From contig NC_134843.1 in NCBI RefSeq assembly GCF_965363235.1, positions 4,898,001 to 4,962,000 of the forward strand: 64,000 nt of DNA, in the 5' to 3' direction. The notes under the pieces are model-generated. The model ran no database searches and was not told the origin of the DNA. It saw only the letters and a program-made list of their open reading frames with translations. The position numbers and the translations under genes are program-made. This document shows positions 55,901 through 64,000 of this stretch, piece by piece; position 1 is the first letter of the stretch, and each line of letters starts with the position of its first letter. The stretch comes from Mytilus galloprovincialis. Its lineage: Eukaryota; Mollusca; Bivalvia; Mytilida; Mytilidae.

Positions 55901-58900
55901 GCTAAATATAATGTATACAGGTTTAACCATGCCTGTTTATGTTATTTGCAGAAGTCAATCATAAATACAATGCTTGAGAAAATGTTTATGCAAACCAACC
56001 ACAGTTTTAATCTACAAGCATTAGGAAGTTTGCTCTTATATCAGTCTTTATTATGTTATTATAAATTTATGTTGTTTATTTTACATGTAGATAAGATACA
56101 CTTATTGGGTAAACTCTTAAAAATTCATATGTTTATTTTTTGTTTTTCAGAGAAATTACTTCATTACAATCAAAATATGACAATCTACAGTCCACTCTTG
56201 ACCAGCTGATGTCTGGAAGAAATAGAAGATCAATAACTTCACCCGGAAATACAGGAGATTACAGTCTTAGGTCAAGGTCAAACAGTTCTAGTAATTTAAG
56301 TAAGTTATTTACAATGATTAGTAAATTAAATAAGTATGTGTATATATTAAATTCTACATGGGAAAAAATGTTCTGATAATCACATCAATTTTTTTTATGA
56401 TTATAGTTTGTTCGTAAAACTAAAATCCTTTCAAATTATAATAAAAGGTTTAATAATGTAAAAATATAGAATCAAAACAATTCATTGAAGAAGAGGTTAT
56501 TTTTAAATGTATTGTACTTTTTGATCATTCTAGGATATGAAAGGCCTAGTTCATTTGGTAATTTACTGATTTTGTTATATACTTCTCTTTATAAAATGAG
56601 TATAAAATATTTCTCAGAAATATATGTCTGTATCTTCCAAAAAATGTTATCAAGCGCCAAATTAGCATGAACTATTTATTACTCAAATTATCTTCATTTT
56701 CTACTATATTAATGAATTTCATTCAGAATTTCTATTTATTTCTATTTTCAATTCTCCATTCCATAAAATACTAAATATAAACCATACTGATGTGACTTGC
56801 ATGAGGTTAAAGTGTAAATAATACAAAGCAAAAAGATCTTAATAATCAGCGTTGTTGAAAATGTACTGGTATTTATTGATTACCCATCAATTTTTTTTAT
56901 AAAAAATAATCAAATATTGAAAGAAGGAAAACGTCTTCCAGGTCGCAATTCTGTTAATATAGACAATGCAATTTCCCAAAGGAAGCTGATATGCACTACT
57001 AATTTTTTTTCAAAGGTAAAAATATATATTTGCCCTTTTTGATAATCTTCCCTTTTTTTCCAGATTTCACTCAAAAATGGGTAACTGTTACTTCAAATAA
57101 ATTTTAGAAATAAAATTACAAAAATCAAATTGATAGGTTCATAATTACATGTTCTACCTTTACATTCTTGGTGCTTAAATTAGAGTAACTGGTAGATTCA
57201 AATGTCTTTCTAGCCCTTTCCTCCATTGATTTTTTTGTTTTGCTTAATTGATTCGCATAGGATTTTTCAATAAAATCCTGAAAATATGCTTTAAAGTATT
57301 AATGCGTTGCGAAAAACAAATATTTCATCAAATAAATTTAAGTCAGATATTCCTATGATATTCCTTTTCATATTGGATACAAATTTTATTAAGTCTACTG
57401 CAGACACTTTGTAGTCAAAGCTTTTCAACAAATGTACTACACAGGCGTCAAAAGGCGTCATTATGGAGTAAAGGGGGTGGCGTCAAAAGGCGTCACTATG
57501 GAGGAAAGGGCTAGTGAGATATAGAGTTTTCAATTTACATTCAATAGATATAAGATCTTTGGAAACTTTGCCATCTAACTTCCCAAATTTTATTTGCAGC
57601 ATTTTATGAATGACGATGTTATTTCTTTTTTTCAGGTGGCACTAAAAGAAGTCCTTCAAGTTCTATCAAAGAGGAACACTGGCAGATGCCATTTGTATTT
57701 AAATGCATAGGTACTCTAAAGTAAGTCAAAAGATAATTGAATAATTTTGAAACTGACATATGTAGTAATGTTACAAGTTATTATTACATTGGTTGCAATG
57801 AATTACATTGATTTCCCAGTTAGATAAAAAACGATAATTTCACATGTGAAATAAACGTGGTTATTTCACTCTCTGACGTCATACAACATTAGGCGTTGTC
57901 AAGACGTCGATAACGTCGGATCAAAACAAATTGTCAATGCGTAGGAAAATGATATAGTTCCTTACATTTTCTACATTAATTTCATAAAAAAAGCCATTTG
58001 ACAATGTAATAAAAAGAATAACTAATCGCCGTATTTGAATATCAAAAATAAGATAACTTGTGACCGAACGCCGCTATGGATTAAACTCGTGCTGCGCACT
58101 CGTTTAATCCATGCGTCGTTCGGTCACGCGTTGTCTTATTTTTGATATTCAAATACGGCGATTAGTTATACTATAATGAATATGAAAATACTTCCACAGT
58201 TTTAAAGATATAATCAAATAAATGTGGTATTCTTGCAAATGAAACAATGCAACTATCTACTATAATCCAATAGAATATTTTCATATTACCGACTTTGGAC
58301 TCCTAGTTCACAATTATTCAACAGGTTACCAACTCTGTGGTAGGACATCCTGGTACTCTGTCAATTACGAGCGACCATAAGGAAAATCAAATATATGATG
58401 GGTGTAATTTAGGGGGAAATTTACTATTTTACGATGATTTAGTCATGTATAGAAAACATTTAAACAGTTAACTTTTCATGAAAATTGTAACAAATAAAAT
58501 CTTGAATTTACTTATTTACATTGCTCTTGCTTGACCAAGTACCAGGATGTACCACAGGGATGGTAACCTGTCAAAAAAATATATGTTCAGAAGTCAAAGA
58601 TCAGTAATATGAAAATGGACTATTGACATGGATGTAAGCAACTATTGACCACCAAAAGGCCTTCAGAAATGAGCAAAACCCATACTGTATAGTCAGATAT
58701 TATAACATGGTGAGCTATAATTGGTATGACTTGCCTGACCTTAGATTTGCTAGTGAGAAATATAAAAATAAGAAGATGTGGTATGATTACTAATGAGACA
58801 ACTCTCCACAAGAGACCAAGAGACACAAAAACTGACAACTATAGGTCACCATACATCTTTCAACAATGAGTTAAATCCATACCCCAACTTTTGTTTTCAT

Positions 58901-61900
58901 TTTTGACAGGGGTCACAAAGATATAGTTTGGTGCCTTGCTACTAAACGATATAAAGTATTTAGCTCTGGATCTGATAGTACAATAAAAGTTTGGGATATG
59001 GAAAATTTAGCTAAAGGATGTATCAAAACCATGGAAGGCCATACAGGAACAGTGAGTATTTGTCTAAGAGATGATTTGAACAACTGACTGCTGCAGATTT
59101 AATATTATTTATTGGATTACCGTATAAGTTTTTTTTTAATTTCAAAGGTAAACCTGAAACATGAATATTCAACAAAGTATGAATTTACTGCAGGCTTATG
59201 TGCAATTTGTTAAAACCATAAAATCAATTATACACCGAATTAAAAAATAATCCTTTTATCAGCGAAAATTTAATACTCGTAATAAATCAAAGACTTTAAA
59301 TGATGTTATCATGATACATCCTTCCTTCTAATGTTTAAAAGTAAAGCTAAGTCGTTCTAGAGTATATATTTATTCTTCTATGCCATTGTTTATTGGAGTA
59401 AGACCTTGAAATATCATGTGTTGTGTTTGTTAAATAAGGTACATTCAATGGCAGTACATGAAGACAGTTTATATTCAGCTGGAGATGATAGATCTATCAG
59501 AGTGTGGAATGCTAAGACATTTGAGGAAGAGAAATGTGTTGAGGTATGCTATATACATAGATTACCAAACTTTACAAAATAAGCAAAAAACAAAGATGAT
59601 ATTTTCCAATATTTTTAATGTTTTATAATACAAATGAATATGATATAATTTGATTGGTCATCAAAATATGAATAAGTGATCATCATTGGTAAGATCACTG
59701 TAGAAGAGTTATGAATAAACTCATCATAGATACCAGAATTGCAATTTTGTATTTGTGCCAGACATGCGTTTCACCTGCAAAAGACTCATCAGTGACGCTC
59801 GATAATTGTTTCAATGTGGAGGTTGAGTAATGTGCTTCCACCTTTATCTTCTGAGTGGCAAAATTTAGTCAAAAGAATGATTTGAATAGATTTTCAATTC
59901 TAAAAATTCTACCACAATTTATTATTTTGACTCAACCTGCTGATGAAACCTTACAGTAAGGGGACATAACCCATAAGTTGGTGTTCTCATACAGACTCTT
60001 AGGACTTTATCACAAGATAATTGTGTGTTGAATTAATGATATAGAAACTTAAAACAGACTATCTCAGAACAAAATTATTTTTAAGTTTATAAGTTATAGG
60101 TTATAAAAAAAATGATGAAAGTTATTGAAATGGCAAAGGAGTAGGTTCAGTAAGACCCCTTTTTGGCCCCAATATTAAGCAGTTTTGCAAAATTGTGAAA
60201 ATGTAATCTTTTAGCTATTTTTTGGAAAGAAGAATGCTTCTGCTACATAAATATGTGCTGTTTTTGACAATACAATGCACATATATCGTGTACTAGCATC
60301 AAACAGTCATGCTAAATTACTGAAATCTTCACAATTATAGCATTTTAGTTAAATTTTAGACGGTTTCTGTCTTAAATGAAAGTGGCCGCATTCGTGTTCA
60401 TTCATGATATTGAAATGTAAGTTGTATTTGATGATAATACATATATATATAAAGGTTGAGGATGAACACGGATGCGGCCACTTTCATTTTTGAGGAAAAC
60501 CATCTGAAAAGTGACGTTTTTTGGCATATTTGATAGATTTTTCATATTTAAGCTTCAATCGGAGCGTTTTTAATGACTGAATCAGTTAAAATCTTGAACA
60601 TAAACTAATCGAATCAATTGAAATAGACACTTAAGTGTTTAAATAGTGTCCTAAATATCTCGTTAGATGAAACTGAAATTTGGGGCCAAAATCGGCCCTT
60701 ACCGGACCTACTCCTTTTTGAATTTGAACATGCATTGTTGAATTTTAATTTATTTTAAAAATTGTGCATGCTAGGAGTTCTTATTCAGTTATTAATTTTG
60801 CGAATATGTCATGAAATATGTGCCATTAAATTCATCCTTTATTATAACAGCGGTTTCTACAGAAAGACAAAACATGATCTCTATTGTTCTTATTAGGATA
60901 TCTATTTAATGAATGCTGTAATATTAAAAGATCCATGATAATGATTGTTAGTACTTGCTTTATTTGTTTATTTTAGAATGCTCATGATAATATTATAAGT
61001 GCCATGATAGTAGCCGGAGAGTATTTATTCACCTCAACATTTTCATTAATAAAGGTAATTATTATAAACCTAAGTCCTACTCTTAACCTCATGCTGATAA
61101 TGATGTGTTAGTTGATGTAATAGTATTTGTGACTATGTCTGAATATATGAAAGTCATCAGGTAGGTATTACAATGAAAATAATACTTAATAAATTTGGTG
61201 TGTCTGAAGCTCTTTACTGGATAAATCTTCCATTAGAAATGTCTGACTAAAAATGTGAACGCATGGGATGTGTAAAAACATGAATAAGATTTTAGCTAAA
61301 TCATTTAATTGACAAAGACAGACATGTAAAAAATAGCCAAATTCCTCATTCATTATGTGTTTAATTAAAAAAATTCTCTTCTATTTTATGAATACTTTTT
61401 AGAGAGATATATTTAACCTCTGCTGTTATACATTTATGTTGCTTTCAAATGTATTGTTATACATGTACATGAAAGATTTAAAGAATTTACAGTATAATAT
61501 GCTTATTTAAATAAACTTTTATTTTATCTAATTTATACATATTTAAGGTAGCACAATACAAAGATTTTTCAACCCCAATCAGACATCTTTAAACTGATGT
61601 AATTCCACTCATCTTTCTTTAAATTTTATAAATGAGGTACCAAAAGAAAGAAGAAGGACCAATCTTTCAAATTGTGATAATTTCATTATGACATAATTAT
61701 TACATCATTAATTGTTATGTAATTAGTTGCCATATTGTAATGTCTATACTTGAATGAATTTAGCTTCTTTGTTATTCATAGCATCCAAAAATATTTTATA
61801 GATTTGTGCACAACACAGTTTGACCTCCAAAACTCTGTCTCAGATTTTTCCTATTGTATTTCATTCTCTCATAAATCTTCAATGAAGTTTGCAACATCAA

Positions 61901-64000
61901 TTCATAAGAAACCACTAAATTCAATTGGGTATAAAATTTATTCTATTGATGTTTTTGGAAATCTGAGACACACTTTTGGAGGTCAAGCTGTGTTGTACAA
62001 GAATATATAAAATATTTTGGGATGCTATGAAGAACAAAGAAGCTAAATTCATTCAAGTGTGGACATCACAATATAGCAACTAATTACATAATAATTAATT
62101 ATGTAATAATTATGTCATAATGAAATTATCACAATTTGAAAGATTAATCTTTCTTCTTTCTTTTGGTACCTTATTTATAAAATATAAAGAAGGATGAAAT
62201 GAATTACATCAGTTTAAAGTTGTCTGATTGGGAGTAACAAAATCTTTGTATTGTGCTACCTTAATGCATTATGCAGTAACAATTGAATGCATGGTAGTGA
62301 TAGTATAAACTGTATGTAGAAAAAAGAAGTCAAATCTGCAGATTAAGATTGCTGAAAAATCTTATATTTGTCTTTCAATAGGTCTGGGAAATCCGAAGTT
62401 TAACATTTAAGACAGTTATATCAGGATTACACCATTGGGTTCGAGCTCTAGCTTTATCTATGTCTAAGGTAAGAAAACATCATAGATATAAAAAAGAAGA
62501 TGTGGTTTGATGGCCAATGAGAAAATTCTCCACAAAGAGACCAAATGACACAGAAATTAACAACAGTAGGTCACCATGCAGCCTTCAACAATGGATTTTT
62601 CAGCTGTATCTGATGTCAGATTTAAAAAGATAGAAAAGCAACAGAATTTTGAAGGTCTTACTTTCTAAAATTATTGAATCAAGATTACAACGATAATATA
62701 GAAATCAAAATAAAGTCTATTTTCTAGGCTATATATTGAAAAAGAGCAAATGGGGAAATGTTAGGTATATGCCAATGAGCAGCAAAAAACAACAAAAATG
62801 ATCACAGATATATAAAGGGCAACATACAGCCTTCAAAAATAGACCTGTGTCTATATAATATGTCATGATCTAAATCGTCTCTAGTCTATAAAATTTGTGA
62901 ATAATTTTAAACTAAAGTCAAAGATTTGTCAACAACAAAGACCATTAATTTTACTTTCTTATTAGATATATTCAATGTATTGTTTTAGGATAGTTTATTT
63001 AGCGGATCTCATAACACTATAGATATATGGAATACAGTAGAACCATTTAATCTGAAGGGGAAGATTGACCATACATTTGGATCTGTCTATTCTATTACTG
63101 TAACACCAAAATATGTTGTGGCTGGTAAGATTAAAGTTTAAAAAATTATATTTATATCACTTTTGTGTTTGTTTCATAGAGTTATTTGATGTACTGTAAA
63201 AAAACTTTTAAGGAATTTTATACCTTGAAGACCATACATAAACTGTACATGTCAAACTTGATATCTGTATCTATGTCTGTATCTATCTTTGTGTCAAAAA
63301 TAAACAAATAACAACAAAAAAAGATTGCAGCTTAAAATTCACATGAATTTATGCTGTTATTGAATTTAGTCCTCTTTTAGTTATTTTACAAAGTTGTATA
63401 ATAAACTGAAACATAAATGTCTTCAAATAGTTATAATTTATTATGGTATTGATGGTGTATGTTTGAAATTTTATCATATTTTGTTAGGTAAAATTAAAAC
63501 TATGATTGAGTGATGTTAATAACCAAAGATAATGTTTCAGAAAAATAATATTAATTGTAATGAGATCACTTGCAAAGTTGTTTTCCTTTGTATCATAGCA
63601 ACCTTCTTGTCTTGAGTGCTAGAGGTCAAGGTCAAACCAAATACTTGTAAATTGGCATTTTCTGCATCTCCACAATGCTAGGGATTGGTGTAATTGTATT
63701 TGATTATACGTTCAGACATTTATAAGGGGAGATAATTGAAATTGTTAAATTTTAAAATAATATGTGGATGAAGTGGAGTTTGGATAATTATGTGAAACTT
63801 TATAAATTGCATTAAAATTTTATAAAAATTTATCCTTGGGCAAATAATGCTTTTTGAATTTTTCTAACTTTTAAATATATAAATTGTTTGATTAAAACTA
63901 GAATGTTTAGCTGGAGAGAGTTATTCTTCAATTGTAATAAATAAAGGATGAAAGAAGATAATAACTTTATTACAATATTGTTTCTATACAGGGACATACA
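43697..64000 (+). CDS. TRAF7: TRAF7-like E3 ubiquitin ligase, 13 exons, 3' end outside window
   Basis: Exons: 43697-43908, 46645-46757, 47466-47612, 48810-48913, 51275-51396, 56151-56299, 57636-57720, 58910-59051, 59439-59543, 60977-61054, 62382-62468, 62989-63124 and 63992 onward. All introns are GT-AG and the 496 joined codons stay open. Order of parts: RING finger (C24 to D58), TRAF-type zinc fingers (about 85-180), coiled coil (about 193-253), a Ser/Arg-rich linker (about 256-292), then WD40 repeats from about 300. This order is specific to TRAF7, which transfers ubiquitin and acts with MEKK3 in MAPK/NF-kB signalling in the cytosol. The RING's last ligand is Asp (CPVD), as in TRAF7 and TRAF6. 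Compared with vertebrate TRAF7 as I remember it, the protein lacks the long N-terminal extension and looks clearly divergent, so it may be a lineage-specific paralogue. Seven WD repeats are expected; about four and a half are in the window. Confidence 0.92.
44108..44449. mobile_element. Inverted-repeat miniature element in TRAF7-like intron 1
   Basis: Arms of about 105 bp mirror each other: CTTTATATAACCACTAGGTA on the left against the complement of TACCTTACAAGTGTTATATA on the right. GATTTAGAAAAATTTCAACA pairs with TGACATTTTTCTAAATC. The central 130 bp are unique. A TTATCT-rich run that resembles a LINE tail precedes it. Confidence 0.75.
44455..44690. repeat. Dispersed repeat, inverted copy of 7631-7864
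   Basis: It begins CGAGATTACTCTGACGTCCA directly after the inverted-repeat element and ends CTGCCAACCTTTATTTT. Similarity to the first copy is about 90 percent by eye, including the internal hairpin. Confidence 0.75.
46645..46757 (+). CDS. TRAF7: TRAF7-like exon 2
   Basis: Residues 71-109, reading LVVGQIEDLLIYCQYGVMKQ onward, match the TRAF7 segment between the RING and the zinc fingers (QIGELFIHC-type). The acceptor is TTTTAG|A, the donor ATTG|GTAATG, phase 1. The abundant dispersed repeat has left a relic upstream in intron 1 at about 46240-46290. Confidence 0.92.
47466..47612 (+). CDS. TRAF7: TRAF7-like exon 3: TRAF-type zinc finger
   Basis: Residues 109-158 contain C-x6-C, C-x11-H-x4-C and CPYLPC-x-H spacing typical of TRAF zinc fingers. 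The acceptor TTTACAG and the donor AAAG|GTAAAA fit. Phase 1 at both ends. Confidence 0.9.
47929..48733. mobile_element. TTAA-flanked TIR element in intron 3
   Basis: Left end GGTGGTACCTAACACTACAG and right end AGTGTACCACC are inverted repeats. TTAA flanks both (47925-47928 and 48734-48737). Inside is a large imperfect hairpin around GAAAGTGGCCGCATCCGTGT. The core matches 60135-60718 in reverse. TTAA targets are used by piggyBac and Kolobok groups; no transposase is present. Confidence 0.85.
48810..48913 (+). CDS. TRAF7: TRAF7-like exon 4: zinc finger end
   Basis: Residues 158-192. GCEFTGTKDQISEHLNHCGY matches the last TRAF7 finger (GCTF...HLETC type). The acceptor TTATTTCAG and donor CAG|GTATAT fit; it ends in phase 0. 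Confidence 0.92.
49585..50879. mobile_element. hAT-like TIR element in intron 4
   Basis: It begins CAGTGTTCTCCCCAGG and ends with the exact complement CCTGGGGAGAACACTG. Right-side inner repeats include GCTGCGGGATCAAG / GCTGCGGGATTAAT. CAGTG...CACTG ends suggest hAT ancestry. No 8-bp target duplication could be confirmed and no transposase is seen; the 96-codon frame 49948-50238 resembles nothing known. Confidence 0.7.
51100..51240 (-). repeat. Dispersed repeat, reversed, in intron 4
   Basis: It contains AGTTGTCTCATTG and ATATCACATCT, the reversed start of the GATGTGGTATGATTGCC family. It ends about 35 bp before exon 5. Confidence 0.6.
51275..51396 (+). CDS. TRAF7: TRAF7-like exon 5: coiled coil, first half
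   Basis: Residues 193-233 (TRLLEENNKELRDHVNVLEN onward) show a heptad pattern of Leu/Val. The acceptor AATTTCAG and the donor CAG|GTAACT fit; ends in phase 2. A degraded copy of its 3' part lies at 55348-55411. Confidence 0.9.
53644..53807. mobile_element. Small TIR element, copy 2 of 3
   Basis: It starts CAGTGGCGGATCCAGAAATT and ends AATCCGCCTCTG. The 5-bp target duplication CCAAG is at 53639-53643 and 53808-53812. A C/G-rich stretch precedes the right end. Confidence 0.88.
54459..54615. mobile_element. Small TIR element, copy 3 of 3
   Basis: Same ends as copy 2, with target duplication CAAGC at 54454-54458 and 54616-54620. It is about 90 percent identical to copy 2 by eye and lies 650 bp from it, in the same orientation. 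Confidence 0.88.
55348..55411 (+). pseudogene. Relic of TRAF7-like exon 5 (3' part and donor side)
   Basis: AAAACATCTACAACAACACA and ACTGGAAAAGTGTGTCATGT mirror the end of exon 5 (AAAACATCTATACAAACACA and ACTAGAAGGCTGTGTCAGGT), and similarity continues about 25 bp into the intron. The donor has changed from CAG|GTAACT to CAT|GTAGTT and there is no acceptor, so it is not a usable exon. It begins 15 bp after the TTAA at the right end of the 3.9 kb element. Confidence 0.7.
56151..56299 (+). CDS. TRAF7: TRAF7-like exon 6: coiled coil end and Ser/Arg linker
   Basis: Residues 233-283 read EITSLQSKYDNLQSTLDQLM, then a linker rich in Ser, Arg and Asn (SLRSRSNSSSNLS). The acceptor TTTTTCAG and donor TTAA|GTAAGT fit. 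The linker could hold phosphorylation sites; this is inference from composition. Confidence 0.88.
57636..57720 (+). CDS. TRAF7: TRAF7-like exon 7: linker to WD40
   Basis: Residues 283-311 end in MPFVFKCIGTLK, matching the TRAF7 segment QQIFKCKGTF before the first WD repeat. The acceptor TTTTTTTCAG and donor AAA|GTAAGT are strong. Confidence 0.92.
58018..58169. repeat. Hairpin-type miniature element in intron 7
   Basis: Near-perfect arms of about 70 bp, ATAACTAATCGCCGTATTTG on the left and its complement at the right end, surround the loop CTCGTGCTGCGCACTCG. One of two hairpins in the window built on this plan (compare 19512-19674). Confidence 0.88.
58765..58875 (+). repeat. Dispersed repeat, GATGTGGTATGATTGCC family, in intron 7
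   Basis: It reads AGAAGATGTGGTATGATTAC, GAGACAACTCTCCACAAGAG and ACTATAGGTCACCATACATC and ends about 35 bp before exon 8. Confidence 0.75.
58910..59051 (+). CDS. TRAF7: TRAF7-like exon 8: WD repeat 1
   Basis: Residues 311-358: GHKDIVWCLA...FSSGSDSTIKVWDM is a complete WD repeat with the GH and WD dipeptides; the next GH follows at its end (MEGHTGT). The acceptor TTGACAG and donor ACA|GTGAGT fit. Confidence 0.94.
59439..59543 (+). CDS. TRAF7: TRAF7-like exon 9: WD repeat 2
   Basis: Residues 359-393: VHSMAVHEDSLYSAGDDRSI RVW. The acceptor AAATAAG|GT is weak in pyrimidines but is the only one that keeps frame and homology. The donor is GAG|GTATGC, phase 0. Confidence 0.9.
59690..59800 (-). repeat. 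Dispersed repeat, reversed copy of 31850-32008
   Basis: GATACCAGAATTGCAATTTT and GACTCATCAGTGACGCTC are the reversed counterparts of the 31927-32008 block. Diverged, in intron 9. Confidence 0.7.
60135..60718. mobile_element. Core of the intron 3 element, reversed, in intron 9
   Basis: It starts AAAGGAGTAGGTTCAGTAAG and ends CGGACCTACTCCTTT, so it has inverted ends. It matches the core of 47929-48733 in reverse, including the GAAAGTGGCCGCATTCGTGT hairpin. The outer GGTGGTACC ends and TTAA are absent. Confidence 0.75.
60977..61054 (+). CDS. TRAF7: TRAF7-like exon 10: WD repeat 3, first part
   Basis: Residues 394-419: NAHDNIISAMIVAGEYLFTS followed by TFSLIK. This matches [20 protein letters not shown] and SLKAIK of TRAF7 in position. 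TTTTAG acceptor, AAG|GTAATT donor, phase 0. Confidence 0.92.
61547..62260. mobile_element. Long-TIR, TTAA-flanked element in intron 10
   Basis: Left end GGTAGCACAATACAAAGATT and right end AATCTTTGTATTGTGCTACC are complements. TTAA flanks both (61543-61546 and 62261-62264). The arms reach almost to the centre (ACAACACAGTTTGACCTCCA pairs with TGGAGGTCAAGCTGTGTTGT), so the element is a 714-bp near-palindrome. The 86-codon frame inside is a by-product. Confidence 0.9.
62382..62468 (+). CDS. TRAF7: TRAF7-like exon 11: WD repeat 3 end and start of 4
   Basis: Residues 420-448: VWEIRSLTFKTVISGLHHWV RALALSMSK. GLHHWVRAL closely matches GLNHWVRAL of TRAF7. CAATAG acceptor, AAG|GTAAGA donor. Confidence 0.94.
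62490..62605 (+). repeat. Dispersed repeat, GATGTGGTATGATTGCC family, in intron 11
   Basis: AAGAAGATGTGGTTTGATGG, GACACAGAAATTAACAACAG and GGTCACCATGCAGCCTTCAA mark a diverged member starting 22 bp after exon 11. Confidence 0.75.
62989..63124 (+). CDS. TRAF7: TRAF7-like exon 12: WD repeat 4 and start of 5
   Basis: Residues 449-494: DSLFSGSHNTIDIWNTVEPF, then FGSVYSITVTPKYVVAG. SGSVYSIAVTN...VCGTYE-type similarity to TRAF7 is clear. TTTTAG acceptor, GCTG|GTAAGA donor, phase 1. Confidence 0.94.
63992..64000 (+). CDS. TRAF7: TRAF7-like exon 13, first nine bases
   Basis: After the acceptor TTTCTATACAG the bases GGACATACA continue the frame as (G)TY, fitting the GTYENLIHVW segment of TRAF7. The rest lies beyond the window. 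Confidence 0.75.

Noticed and set aside
61750-62010. 86-codon plus-strand frame
   Set aside because: It is the arm-to-arm reading of the palindromic TTAA element, so the open frame is a by-product.

Overview
The window looks like nuclear DNA of a bivalve mollusc, most likely a marine mussel (Mytilus-like). It is AT-rich, its genes have introns with GT-AG borders, it carries Toll-like receptor genes of invertebrate type, and it is crowded with short dispersed repeats of a kind I associate with mussel genomes. The species call is inference from memory, not a database result.

Layout. Positions 1-24,700 hold no host gene I can support. This part contains a 2.6 kb inverted-repeat element (66-2665), a 5'-truncated LINE with a long open reverse-transcriptase frame (4200-6929), dispersed repeats, a 450 bp palindrome (16531-16980), a 32-bp tandem array (17737-17864) and a 1.9 kb inverted-repeat element (18105-20026). 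Positions 22,190-37,040 are a tandem segmental duplication. Each unit carries one intact, single-exon Toll-like receptor gene on the minus strand (24716-26812 and 34108-36192). Their membrane and TIR parts are almost identical, while parts of the ectodomain have diverged. The first unit has been enlarged by a mosaic repeat (27722-29690). Positions 37,000-43,690 are again repeats, including a decayed Tc1-like transposon whose empty site is preserved by another repeat copy in the window.

From 43,697 to the right edge runs one split gene on the plus strand, a TRAF7-like RING / TRAF zinc finger / coiled coil / WD40 ubiquitin ligase. I place thirteen exons that join in frame into 496 residues; the last WD repeats lie beyond the window. 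Its introns hold many mobile elements, among them three flanked by TTAA, two small elements with 5-bp target duplications, and a relic of exon 5.

Functionally, TLRs signal through their TIR domain, and TRAF-family ligases are part of NF-kB/MAPK signalling. The neighbourhood therefore contains a receptor pair and a possible downstream ligase, but nothing in the sequence shows that they work together. I saw no CRISPR array, rRNA or functional tRNA gene. The strongest points for follow-up are the contrast between TIR and ectodomain in the TLR pair, the divergent TRAF7-like gene with a possible RING-only read-through form, and the exon relic next to a TTAA element.
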